Part shown: piece by piece, positions 35,206 through 42,566 of the stretch
How positions within the stretch are numbered: position 1 is the first letter of the stretch
Layout: every line of letters starts with the position of its first letter
Assembly (NCBI GenBank): GCA_902167325.1
Contig: LR632930.1
Location: 5,084,001-5,148,000 of the forward strand
From: Chitinophaga pinensis
GTDB taxonomy: Bacteria > Bacteroidota > Bacteroidia > Chitinophagales > Chitinophagaceae
DNA length: 64,000 bases
Direction: 5' to 3'
Program-made: the position numbers and the translations under genes
The notes under the pieces: generated by a model
What the model saw: the letters and a program-made list of their open reading frames with translations, nothing else
Told to the model about the DNA's origin: nothing
Database searches by the model: none

Positions 35206-35295
35206 CTATGCATGCAGTGCGGTAACTCCGGAACATTCCGTAAACGTGGCATAAGCCGGCACCGGATAGCCGGTGGTGAGCAACAGCTTTTTCAT
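35206..35295 (-). CDS. Possible 29-codon leader ORF upstream of SusC
   Basis: An ATG at 35295 opens a 29-codon frame beginning MKKLLLTTGYPVPAY and ending in TAG at 35206, 25 bp before the SusC start. The region also contains a 6-bp hairpin CACCGG-ATAG-CCGGTG and the CGGAACATTCCG operator-like palindrome, so the DNA is constrained for other reasons. I do not recognise the peptide. It may be a regulatory leader or chance. Confidence 0.2.
   Translation of the reverse strand: MKKLLLTTGYPVPAYATFTECSGVTALHA
35229..35240. promoter_or_regulatory. Single operator-like palindrome in the SusC leader
   Basis: CGGAACATTCCG is a 12-bp palindrome except for its two centre bases, and shares the GGAACATTCC core with the LacI-type operators at 20476 and 35371. 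It lies 49-60 bp upstream of the SusC ATG. It is a plausible binding site for the divergently encoded LacI regulator, weaker by one base per arm. Confidence 0.55.
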
Positions 35296-35370
35296 ACGTG
35301 TGAATTTGATTGATTGCCAAAGATTGTAACTAACAGCTATTCCGCGAACAAAAAAATGACTTTTACCATA

Positions 35371-35404
35371 TTGGGAACATTCCCAATTTGCGGGAATGTT
35401 CCCA
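35371..35404. promoter_or_regulatory. Tandem LacI-type operator pair in the lacI/susC divergent region
   Basis: TTGGGAACATTCCCAA (35371-35386) and GGGAATGTTCCC (35392-35403) are palindromes with centres 19 bp apart, separated by a linker with TTTG. They lie 31-63 bp before the LacI start at 35434, the right place for autoregulation. The linker TTTG (35387-35390) could also serve as the -33 element of the regulator promoter. The block matches 20476-20508 in sequence, order and spacing. Confidence 0.8.
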
Positions 35405-35433
35405 CCGTTTCAAATATTTCGTTTCTTAGCGTT

Positions 35434-36447
35434 ATGAAAAGACACCAGGTTACCATCATCGATATTGCGAAAGAGCTGAACCTGTCGAAGTCGACCGTTT
35501 CGCGGGCGCTCACGGGCCACAAGAGCGTAAAGCCAGACACGCGGCAGGCCGTGCTGGAGCTGGCGGAGAAGCTGGATTACCAGCGGAATATGCTCGCCAT
35601 CAGCCTTATTACCAATAAAACGAATACGATCGGCATCATCGTTCCGGAGTTTAAAAGCTCCTATTTTCCCACGGCCATCATCGGCGCACAGGAGGTAGCC
35701 AGCAAGGCGGGATACTCCACCGTCATCTGCCAGTCCGACGAAAGTTATGAAACCGAAGTGGCTAATACGCGCGTAATGCTGGCCAACCAGGTAGATGGCA
35801 TCCTCGTGTCTATCACCAAAGAAACCCGTAACTACGACCATCTGAAGATCTTCCAGCGGAAGGGTATTCCCATTGTGTTCTTCAACCGCGTGTGCGATGA
35901 AATGGAAGTGCCGAAAGTGATTGTGGACGATTACGACGGTGCCTACCGTGCGGTGAACTACCTGATAGAATCCGGCCGCAAACGCATTGCCCACCTCGCC
36001 GGACCTTCATCCCTGAAGATCAGTGAAAGGCGCATGAACGGCTACAAAGCGGCATTACGGAAGCATAATGTGCCGCTCGACGAAGAGCTGCTCATCTCCT
36101 ACGACCTCAACATCGAAAAAGTAAAGATCTACGTTACCCATCTCCTGAACCTCGATAATCCGCCCGATGCCATCTTTGCCGTGAACGACCCTACCGCCAT
36201 CGAAACCATACAGGTGATCCGTAAGCGTGGGCTGCGGGTACCGGAAGATATTGCCGTGGTGGGCTTCAGCAACGACTTCGTATCCGGACTCATCGACCCG
36301 CCTCTTACCACCGTTTCACAACCCGTAAAAGAGATCGGGCGTACTGCCGCGCAACTGCTGATAGAGCAGATCAGCCGTGAAGTGGCCGACTGGAAATCGG
36401 TCACCAAGATCCTGAAAACAGAACTGATCGTCCGCAAATCTACCTGA
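35434..36447 (+). CDS. LacI family transcriptional regulator
   Basis: 337 residues from the ATG at 35434. The open frame extends to 35314 but that part runs through the operators and is not conserved-looking. The helix-turn-helix (about 4-24, VTIIDIAKELNLSKSTVSRAL) and the hinge region are typical of LacI. The effector domain follows (about 60-335) with TNTIGIIVPEF, VDGILVSITKETR, FFNRVCDEMEVPKVIVDDYDGAYRAVNYLIESG, IFAVNDPTAIETIQVIRKRGLRVPEDIAVVGF and LTTVSQPVKEIGRTAAQLL. It is divergent from the SusC operon. The tandem palindromes upstream of it and inside the operon indicate that it regulates itself and the locus in response to a sugar. Confidence 0.95.
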   Translation: MKRHQVTIIDIAKELNLSKSTVSRALTGHKSVKPDTRQAVLELAEKLDYQRNMLAISLITNKTNTIGIIVPEFKSSYFPTAIIGAQEVASKAGYSTVICQSDESYETEVANTRVMLANQVDGILVSITKETRNYDHLKIFQRKGIPIVFFNRVCDEMEVPKVIVDDYDGAYRAVNYLIESGRKRIAHLAGPSSLKISERRMNGYKAALRKHNVPLDEELLISYDLNIEKVKIYVTHLLNLDNPPDAIFAVNDPTAIETIQVIRKRGLRVPEDIAVVGFSNDFVSGLIDPPLTTVSQPVKEIGRTAAQLLIEQISREVADWKSVTKILKTELIVRKST

Positions 36448-36525
36448 CGGAATACCCTTTTGCGGGGTCATCGCGACAGGGAGCGGGGGCATATGCGCCT
36501 TTCTTTGCAAAATCGGAAAAAATAC

Positions 36526-36557
36526 TTTGCGAAACCATTTAGTTGCGCTTATATTTG
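36526..36557 (+). promoter_or_regulatory. Bacteroidetes promoter of the doxX-arsR-SRPBCC operon
   Basis: A -33 TTTG (36526-36529) and a perfect -7 TATATTTG (36550-36557) are separated by 20 bp. The start ATG at 36591 is 33 bp downstream of the -7 box. This is the clearest vegetative promoter in the window and places the likely transcription start near 36563. Confidence 0.85.
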
Positions 36558-36570
36558 CAACCAGATGGTT
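36533..36570. promoter_or_regulatory. Two ArsR-type operators overlapping the promoter
   Basis: AACCATTTAGTT (36533-36544) and AACCAGATGGTT (36559-36570) are two copies of the palindrome AACCA-N2-TGGTT; the second is perfect and the first has one mismatch. Taken together the flanks GTTGC and GCAAC also pair, giving a larger dyad. One site fills the spacer and the other covers the start region, so binding would block RNA polymerase. The ArsR protein encoded in this operon is the likely binder. Confidence 0.75.
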
Positions 36571-36590
36571 TCACTACAAACACACTTACT

Positions 36591-36974
36591 ATGAAAACAA
36601 AAGCTATTATTCTGACAGTATTATGCGTACTCACCGGGTTGATGTTCATTAATGCAGGCCTGGACAAGTTTTTACATTACATGCCCATTCCGCCGGATAT
36701 GCCTGAGAAGATGATGAAAGCCGGGATGGCTTTTATGGAGATAGGCTGGATCATGCCGCTTACGGGCGCAATGGAAATGCTGGGTGGCCTGCTGTTCATT
36801 TTTCCGAGAACCCGGGCACTGGGTGCGCTTGTGCTGCTACCGGTACTGGCAGGCATCCTGCTGACCAATATCATCATGGTGCCCTCCGGCCTGCCGATCG
36901 TTTTCGTGATCATTGCCGTAATTGGATGGGCGATGTACGACAACCGCGAAAAATACCTTCCCCTGTTCAGGTAA
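36591..36974 (+). CDS. DoxX family membrane protein
   Basis: 127 residues from the ATG at 36591. The open frame reaches back to 36543, but that would start within the promoter. Four membrane helices are visible, with FINAGLDKFLHY after the first and TGAMEMLGGLLFIFPRTRALGALVLLP in the middle, the DoxX-like pattern. The function of DoxX proteins in Bacteroidetes is not settled. It is the first gene of an operon with an ArsR regulator and an SRPBCC protein. Confidence 0.85.
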   Translation: MKTKAIILTVLCVLTGLMFINAGLDKFLHYMPIPPDMPEKMMKAGMAFMEIGWIMPLTGAMEMLGGLLFIFPRTRALGALVLLPVLAGILLTNIIMVPSGLPIVFVIIAVIGWAMYDNREKYLPLFR

Positions 36975-36997
36975 TGAGTTGACATAAAGGCACCCTT

Positions 36998-37315
36998 ATG
37001 AGAAGAGATATATTTCAGGCGATAGCCGACCCTACCCGGCGGGCCATCATAGCGCTGATAGCCGTGCAGGCCATGACACCCAATGCCATCGCCGAACATT
37101 TCGAGACAACCCGGCAGGCCGTATCCAAACATTTGCGGGTACTGACGGAATGCGACCTTGTTAAACAGGAGCCGCGCGGCCGGGAAATTTATTATCTGCT
37201 TGAAATCGATAAGATGAAAGAGATAGACAAATGGCTGGAACAGTTTCGCAAAATATGGGAAACGCGATACGGACAACTTGATCAACTTTTAATTACCCTC
37301 AAAAAGAAAAAATAA
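36998..37315 (+). CDS. ArsR family winged-helix transcriptional regulator
   Basis: 105 residues. The whole protein is an ArsR-type winged helix: FQAIADPTRRAIIALI, the helix-turn-helix MTPNAIAEHFETTRQAVSKHLRVL (about 27-50), and the wing region ECDLVKQEPRGREIYYLLE. No cysteine metal-binding motif is visible. ArsR proteins coupled to AHSA1/SRPBCC genes form a recognised group distinct from metal sensors. The stop overlaps the next start by 1 bp (TAATG). It probably represses its own operon through the AACCA-N2-TGGTT sites. Confidence 0.93.
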   Translation: MRRDIFQAIADPTRRAIIALIAVQAMTPNAIAEHFETTRQAVSKHLRVLTECDLVKQEPRGREIYYLLEIDKMKEIDKWLEQFRKIWETRYGQLDQLLITLKKKK

Positions 37316-37824
37316 TGAAAAACAATCTGCAGTTCGACTTCATCGCCGACAAAGCCAATAACACGCTCACCGTACGCCGTGAGTTCCTTGCTGACCGCCC
37401 GCTGGTGTGGGATTGCCATACCAAAAGCGAGTTGCTCGACCAGTGGTTTGCCCCTGCCCCGCTTACCACTAAAACCAAATCCATGGAGTTCCGCGAAGGC
37501 GGCCACTGGCACTATGCCATGGTAGAGCCTAATGGCACGGAATACTGGGGCTTAACGGAGTACCGTAAAATCCAGCCTGTAGATTACTACACCGCTACAG
37601 ATGCCTTCAGTAACGAAGCAGGCGATATTAATGCAGACCTGCCCCGTGCGGAATGGGTGGTAACTTTTACCGACAAAGGTGAAAATGCAGTGGTGGAAAC
37701 GGTGGTTACTTACAAATCGCTCTCCGACCTGGAGAAAGTGATCAATATGGGCATGGAAGAAGGTATGATGGCCACGCTCTCCAAGCTCGACGAGCTGCTG
37801 GTGAAGCTCACCGGCCGGAACTAA
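37315..37824 (+). CDS. SRPBCC (AHSA1-like) domain protein
   Basis: 169 residues, a single START/Bet v1-like SRPBCC fold: LTVRREFLADRPLVWDCHTKSELLDQWFAP at the start, GGHWHYAMVEPNGTEYWGLTEYRKIQPVDYY in the middle and a long C-terminal helix (EEGMMATLSKLDELL). Such proteins bind small hydrophobic ligands or act as Hsp90-activator-like factors. It is coupled to the ArsR gene and may bind the ligand or stress compound the operon responds to; this is inference. Confidence 0.9.
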   Translation: MKNNLQFDFIADKANNTLTVRREFLADRPLVWDCHTKSELLDQWFAPAPLTTKTKSMEFREGGHWHYAMVEPNGTEYWGLTEYRKIQPVDYYTATDAFSNEAGDINADLPRAEWVVTFTDKGENAVVETVVTYKSLSDLEKVINMGMEEGMMATLSKLDELLVKLTGRN

Positions 37825-37866
37825 GCATCTGCTTACACTGCCCGCAGCCATGGGCAGACTTTATAT

Positions 37867-37896
37867 CAGAACGGGCCTCATTAGAGGCCCGTTCTG
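37867..37896. terminator. Bidirectional hairpin terminator
   Basis: A perfect 13-bp stem CAGAACGGGCCTC / GAGGCCCGTTCTG with a 4-nt loop ATTA. It lies between the convergent SRPBCC gene (ends 37824) and the DUF4886 gene (ends 37923). No long T-run follows on either side, but stem strength and position argue for termination in both directions. Confidence 0.75.
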
Positions 37897-37922
37897 ATTG
37901 TTATATTGTTTCCGGCATATCG

Positions 37923-38786
37923 TTACAAGCCCGCCACAACCTTTTTAAATTTCTTCGCCATAGGCGCCGGAACTTCATCCGGTTTGAATCCGGTTTTCTT
38001 CACATTACCTCCCAGCAATGTACGGTACCACACCAGAGAACCGAGGTAACAGCCCGCCTTATTGGCATGGTTGGCGTCAAAGTTCAGCTTGCCGTCTTTC
38101 CAGGTGTACCCGATGTGCAGGGAGTTGGTTTGTTCGGGTAATTGTCCGGCCTGCGGGGCATCCGGATTAAAAGCAGCGTCTTTCTGATAGCGCCACTTTT
38201 TACTGGTTTCCATAGCCCTGAAAGCATCTCCCGTGGGAATGATGGTAAGCCCCAGATCCGCCGCGGCCTTGTGATAAGCAGCCCTTACATGCTGGTGCAT
38301 TTCCTGGGCGTCCTTTGCACGTACTTCACCATTTATTCTGCCAAAGCTTTTTGCATCGCTGCGGTAAGCCCAGATCTGGTGTATGAATATCTTTGCCTCC
38401 GGCTGCAGGGACCGTATCAGTTTTACAATGTTAGCGGCATAAGGCTCATATGTGCCGGGGTCTCCTGAAAGCAAAGAGTACTGCTGGATCGTTACGATAT
38501 CCCAGCGGCCATCGGCCAGCATTTCGCGCAGCGATTTTCCTTTATAGGCCTTCTCATTGGCTTCCGCCAGCTTCCAGTGTTTTTCCAGCGAGCAGCCGCC
38601 CAGTTCGGCGCGGCCCAGTTCCAGCTCTGTTCCCGCTTCCTTTGCCAGTTGCGGTAAAAATGCCGCCGCATTCTGCGAAAAGCTGTTGCCGATAATAAAA
38701 AGACGTACTTTTTTAGCATCCTGCGCCTGCACAGATATGCAGATGCTCAGCAACAGGATGATGCCCAATTTGAATCTTAATAGCAT
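37923..38786 (-). CDS. DUF4886 SGNH-hydrolase-like secreted protein
   Basis: 287 residues with a signal peptide ending near VQAQD. The fold is SGNH-like: FIIGNSFSQNA at about 30-40 holds the putative nucleophile Ser 35, VTIQQYSLLSG near 98 corresponds to the block III region, and FDANHANKAGCYLGSLVWY near 236-254 holds the Asp/His pair. This matches DUF4886. It is probably an esterase or deacylase, with unknown substrate. It stands alone between a convergent operon and a 500-bp non-coding stretch. Confidence 0.85.
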   Translation of the reverse strand: MLLRFKLGIILLLSICISVQAQDAKKVRLFIIGNSFSQNAAAFLPQLAKEAGTELELGRAELGGCSLEKHWKLAEANEKAYKGKSLREMLADGRWDIVTIQQYSLLSGDPGTYEPYAANIVKLIRSLQPEAKIFIHQIWAYRSDAKSFGRINGEVRAKDAQEMHQHVRAAYHKAAADLGLTIIPTGDAFRAMETSKKWRYQKDAAFNPDAPQAGQLPEQTNSLHIGYTWKDGKLNFDANHANKAGCYLGSLVWYRTLLGGNVKKTGFKPDEVPAPMAKKFKKVVAGL

Positions 38787-38884
38787 GGTTATTTTCGTTT
38801 AAGGGAGCGATGAAAGTATTACATACAAATTGATTTTACAAACAGGTGCTTCGTCACTTGACAAACCTGACCACCGGAAATATG

Positions 38885-38920
38885 CATAAAAGCCGGATGT
38901 ACAAACATCCGGCTTTTATG
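38885..38920. terminator. Long perfect hairpin in a 500-bp spacer
   Basis: A 16-bp perfect stem (CATAAAAGCCGGATGT and its complement) encloses a 4-nt ACAA loop; the stem ends are A/T rich on both sides, so it can terminate in either direction. It lies about 100 bp upstream of the DUF4886 start and 360 bp downstream of the DUF6266 stop. No annotated gene ends close by on either strand, so it may terminate a long DUF6266 tail or a small RNA in the spacer. Confidence 0.65.
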
Positions 38921-39096
38921 TTTTGATCAACTCCCGGATCATAAGGTCATTCATTCCAGGCGTAAGATCCGGTTAAAAATATGGTAATCATTCGGTTTCA
39001 ATATGATTACAAGTTGGTATGAAGCAGGGAACTAGATTGCGTCTCCGTGACAACTACAGGTGAAACAGCAAGGATGTGCGTTGAGAAGGTGGACTT

Positions 39097-39140
39097 GATG
39101 CGGAGGTGATGCGGATGTGATGCGGAGGCGGTGTGAAGGT
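39097..39140 (+). repeat. Four tandem copies of an 11-bp repeat
   Basis: The units GATGCGGAGGT, GATGCGGATGT, GATGCGGAGGC and the degenerate GGTGTGAAGGT follow directly. The unit is not a multiple of three and sits in non-coding DNA between the DUF4886 and DUF6266 genes (38787-39283). A 74-codon minus-strand frame covers it but looks random. Besides this and the hairpin at 38885 I see nothing in that stretch. Confidence 0.7.
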
Positions 39141-39283
39141 GATAGCAGGCCTGTAAAGTGAAGATCGGGTGCCTGCGGCCCATGGTAATGGCTGGCGGAG
39201 GGGTGGCCTGCCGGGTAGATTTGGGTTCCAAACTGTTTGATAATTAATTCCTTATAACAAAATCTCTCAATTATGGCGGTGTG

Positions 39284-40066
39284 TTATTCCCGCTGGATGG
39301 GGGCCTGCCCGTTTTGAGCGGGCGCGGTGTTACGGACAGCTGCCGGTGGTATGATGGGTAGTTCCATACCGGGTTTTGCTTTGGTGAGGGGCGCTTTCTG
39401 CGGCTGGTTTTCCTCAACCGCTACGATATCTGCTACTTCGAACTTCCGGTCACGGATATCAAAATCCTCCCAAAAGAACTTCAGCTGTACAACTACTACC
39501 AGGGTGCCTTTACCGGGTACGTTGACCCACAGATCCGCGCCTTCGAACTGATGGAAGTGCTGGCGGGGCTGGTTCAGATCGATGTTGATCCGGGCAGAAT
39601 CTGTACCTGTAACGGTACGGGTACTAAAGTCGATCCGGGAGGCGATCACTTTTATCTCCATGCGAACGGCTTCCTCACATACAGGCAAAGACTGTGGGGG
39701 GATGTGCAGCTTGCCGTCTTTGGAGAACACAGGCCGCTGTCCGAAGAACTTACTGAGACCGGTGTGTCCATTAAAGCGGAAGTTGACCAGGCCTGCGTGG
39801 TTGTTCCTGCCGGCCTTTACAATGTAGCTGTTCAGGCGGTTTACGAGGAACTGATCCGGGTGGATGTCCAGTTCAGGAACGAAGGCACTGCGGATAAGGG
39901 CGCCTTTACGGCTGGCAGCGCCGAACCACTTCGCAGCACGGCGGGTGTTATCCGTCTGCCGGACCTTATCCGGCACCGTGCGCAAACAGTGCTTACCATT
40001 GCGCTGGTAGGAAATGATATTACCGAGCCTGCCGGTAAATGGAATTAAAGAATTTAAGATGGCCAT
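39284..40066 (-). CDS. DUF6266 family protein
   Basis: 260 residues with no signal peptide. The N-terminus MAILNSLIPFTGRLGNIISY followed by QRNGKHCLRTVPDK matches DUF6266 proteins, common in Chitinophaga and Pedobacter, which start with a short glycine-rich beta hairpin and an R-x-x-P segment. The rest looks beta-rich. A proline/alanine-rich tail (about 225-260) ends the chain. Function is unknown. Resemblance to phage or contractile-system structural proteins is possible but no neighbour supports that here. Confidence 0.75.
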   Translation of the reverse strand: MAILNSLIPFTGRLGNIISYQRNGKHCLRTVPDKVRQTDNTRRAAKWFGAASRKGALIRSAFVPELDIHPDQFLVNRLNSYIVKAGRNNHAGLVNFRFNGHTGLSKFFGQRPVFSKDGKLHIPPQSLPVCEEAVRMEIKVIASRIDFSTRTVTGTDSARINIDLNQPRQHFHQFEGADLWVNVPGKGTLVVVVQLKFFWEDFDIRDRKFEVADIVAVEENQPQKAPLTKAKPGMELPIIPPAAVRNTAPAQNGQAPIQRE

Positions 40067-40298
40067 AATATTGAGATTTTATTATGCCTGAAAATACAGA
40101 AACCGCAAGGGAGCGTTGGCCGGGGGGATTGAAGGATATCTAAGGCCGTGGTATTACAGTTTGCAGAACGACGAAAAGCCGAAGCAGTCTGGCTGAATAA
40201 TTTCGAAGCTAACAGTATTATGGGGTTAGAAGTTTTCGAAAATTTATATCAACCTACAACATGCCAGCGCGGTAAAGCGCAGACTTCATATGTTCCTT

Positions 40299-41726
40299 CT
40301 ATTCCAGCGCCACCACACGCGTGTGCTTTGCATCACGGCTCTCCCCGGGAAGCAGCAACAGCATCCCGGCAACGAGTACCATACACGCAATGCCGGCGAT
40401 CAGGCCATTATCAAGGGCTATTTTGTAGGCAGCCGTAGTTTCCCCGGATATGGAACTGTAAAAGACGCCGCCGATGATGCTGATGCCTAACGCGGATGCT
40501 ATCTGCTGAAAAGTGGAGAAAATACCGGCTGAAGTGCCTGCGTATCGGGCAGGCACACTGTCCAGCACGATGTTCAGCAAAAAAGGCAGCACCATTCCAT
40601 TGCCCAGTCCATATACCCCGATAAGCAGCATATGCAGGAAAGGCTGGTTTTCGGTACTGAACATTTTTATCTGCAATACGAAGCTCACGAAGATGAGGAG
40701 CAACCCGGCAAGTAATACGTTCTTCCCGTACTTCACCAGTAATTTAGAAGCCAGCATAGCACTGCCCATGAACAGGATGGCATGCGGTACGAAATAGAGT
40801 CCGCATGCCAGTGCGGAAATTCCCGGGCCGTTCTGCAGATATACCGCCACCATCAGCAGGTAAGCAGTATGGAACATGAAATGAAAAAGCACCGCCAATA
40901 AACCCAGCATGAAATTCCTGTTTTTGAACAGCTGCGTATCCATGAGCGGGTTCCTGTTCAAAGCGGACTTCCTTTTCTGATCGTAGAAGAACCAGGTACT
41001 CACCATGCTGCCGGAGATGAGCAAAGCAATGCTCCATGCAGGCCAGCCCCCTTCCCTGCCTTCCGTGACAGCATAGATAAAGCTGCCCAGCCCGGCCAGC
41101 AGCAGCAAAGCCCCTGTATAATCGAAACGGACGCCCGTTATCTTCTGCGTTTCCGGCAGATACTTCCTGATGGCCCACAGCGCCAGGGTGCCAACCGGTA
41201 CGTTGATGAAAAATATCAGCCGCCATCCTTCCACGGCTGATTTCGTTTCTGCTAAGTATCCCCCGAGCACCTGGCCGATGATGGCGGCAATGCTCAGCGT
41301 CATCCCATACCAGCCAATGGCTTTGGCACGTTGCTTTTGCTCCGGGAACAGCTCCTGTATCAGTGCAATAGACTGTGTAACCATGAACGCAGAACTGACG
41401 CCCTGCAGGAACCGTGCAATATTCAATTGCAGCATCGATTGGGCCAGTCCGCATATGCAGGACGTAACCGTAAAAAAGAACATGCCCCGGAAGAACACCT
41501 TCTTCCTGCCCACATAATCCCCTGCCCTGCCTCCGATGATGAGAAAACAGGCGCTTCCCAGCAGGTAGCCGGCTATAACCAGCTGCATTTCTCCCGGTGA
41601 AGCATGGAGATGCTGCTGAATAGTGGGGATGGCAATATTGATGATGAAAATATCGATCACATACAACAGCGGCGCTGTCAGGATCACCAGCAGCACGAGC
41701 CACCTGGAATGTTGTTTGCCAGTCAT
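40299..41726 (-). CDS. MFS transporter, DHA2 (EmrB/QacA) drug-efflux type
   Basis: About 475 residues from the ATG at 41726. The open frame extends to 41885 but that part is low-complexity and overlaps the sigma gene end and a promoter. The chain has 14 predicted helices; helix 1 has LLYVIDIFIINIAIPTI, loop 2-3 has GGRAGDYVGRKKVFF (MFS motif A), and motif C-like GQVLGGYLAE lies in helix 5. This arrangement belongs to the 14-helix DHA2 family of proton-driven drug exporters. A promoter is visible upstream. No regulator is adjacent. Confidence 0.9.
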   Translation of the reverse strand: MTGKQHSRWLVLLVILTAPLLYVIDIFIINIAIPTIQQHLHASPGEMQLVIAGYLLGSACFLIIGGRAGDYVGRKKVFFRGMFFFTVTSCICGLAQSMLQLNIARFLQGVSSAFMVTQSIALIQELFPEQKQRAKAIGWYGMTLSIAAIIGQVLGGYLAETKSAVEGWRLIFFINVPVGTLALWAIRKYLPETQKITGVRFDYTGALLLLAGLGSFIYAVTEGREGGWPAWSIALLISGSMVSTWFFYDQKRKSALNRNPLMDTQLFKNRNFMLGLLAVLFHFMFHTAYLLMVAVYLQNGPGISALACGLYFVPHAILFMGSAMLASKLLVKYGKNVLLAGLLLIFVSFVLQIKMFSTENQPFLHMLLIGVYGLGNGMVLPFLLNIVLDSVPARYAGTSAGIFSTFQQIASALGISIIGGVFYSSISGETTAAYKIALDNGLIAGIACMVLVAGMLLLLPGESRDAKHTRVVALE

Positions 41727-41767
41727 AATTGCTTCCAAAAATTTAAGTGGTGGATTAAATGATGGAG

Positions 41768-41798
41768 CAAAATTACCGGGACCGGTGCCTGCCGGCAA
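41768..41798 (-). promoter_or_regulatory. Promoter of the MFS transporter gene
   Basis: On the minus strand the -7 box is TAATTTTG (41775-41768), a perfect TAnnTTTG match, and a TTG lies 20 bp upstream (41798-41796). The -7 box is 41 bp before the ATG at 41726 and supports that start over the longer frame. Confidence 0.65.
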
Positions 41799-41823
41799 CC
41801 GGAAACTGAACAAGTATTTTTTT

Positions 41824-42561
41824 TTATGGGAGAACCGCCTTATACATGCAGAGGGATAACAACAGCAGCAACAGCCTTGTATCATTCAACTGCAACCGCA
41901 ACAACCGTAGCGCCTTGCCCACATGCTTTTCCACGGTATTGACAGACACTTCCAATATGCCTGCAATCTCCTTATAGGATAAGCCTTCGTACCTGCTCAG
42001 CAAAAATGCTTTCCGGCATTTGTCGGGCAGCAGCGCGATGGCTTTGCGGATACTGATCTCCAGTTCCTTTTGTTCCAGCTGATGATCGATCTCTGTGTGA
42101 GGTGCCTGTAATAATCGCATTTGCTGATGATGGGAGGCATGCAGCAGGTCGGTTTTGATGATATCGAGAATGCGGTTGCGCAGGGCGGTAAACAGGTAAC
42201 CGGAAAGGTTTCCCGGATGTTTGATGCTGTCTTTTTTAAGATACAGGCTGATAAATACCTCCTGCACCACTTCCTTCGCTTCTTCTTTCGACTGTAGCCT
42301 TTTATACGCGGCATTCAGCAGCGGAATGGCATACATGTCGTATATCACGTCGAAAGCCTCTTCCCTGCCGGAGAGCAGCAGCTGGAAAAGTTCATCTTCG
42401 GTGTATGTTGGTTTATGGTTGATAATGAAGCGTATGAGCTTACAAACGTAACGATAATAAGCACCCGCCAGTAATATTATTTTCTCATAAGCTGGACAAA
42501 AATTAATTTCTGCTTTGGGGATGGCGGTAAGAGATGCGTGAATCGTTAAGTATATAAACAC
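41824..42561 (-). CDS. ECF RNA polymerase sigma factor of the fucosidase locus (start uncertain)
   Basis: Region 2 (AFDVIYDMYAIPLLNAAYKRL, AKEVVQEVFISLYLKK) and region 4 (LPDKCRKAFLLSRYEGLSYKEIAGILEVSVNTVEKHVGKALR) are complete, followed by a hydrophobic tail. The frame opens with GTG at 42561, giving 245 residues, but the first 48 residues look non-conserved. No ATG, GTG or TTG occurs in frame between that codon and region 2, where typical starts would lie. A rare start codon such as ATT near IINHKPTYTEDEL is possible. It diverges from the FecR gene (42567), 5 bp apart with this start. It presumably drives the SusCD-fucosidase operon. Confidence 0.88.
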   Translation of the reverse strand: MFIYLTIHASLTAIPKAEINFCPAYEKIILLAGAYYRYVCKLIRFIINHKPTYTEDELFQLLLSGREEAFDVIYDMYAIPLLNAAYKRLQSKEEAKEVVQEVFISLYLKKDSIKHPGNLSGYLFTALRNRILDIIKTDLLHASHHQQMRLLQAPHTEIDHQLEQKELEISIRKAIALLPDKCRKAFLLSRYEGLSYKEIAGILEVSVNTVEKHVGKALRLLRLQLNDTRLLLLLLSLCMYKAVLP

Positions 42562-42566
42562 CCTTC

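Noticed and set aside
39007-39231. A 74-codon minus-strand frame in the spacer after the DUF6266 gene
   Set aside because: It covers the 11-bp tandem repeat, is rich in His/Ser/Thr without any domain or signal, and has no promoter.
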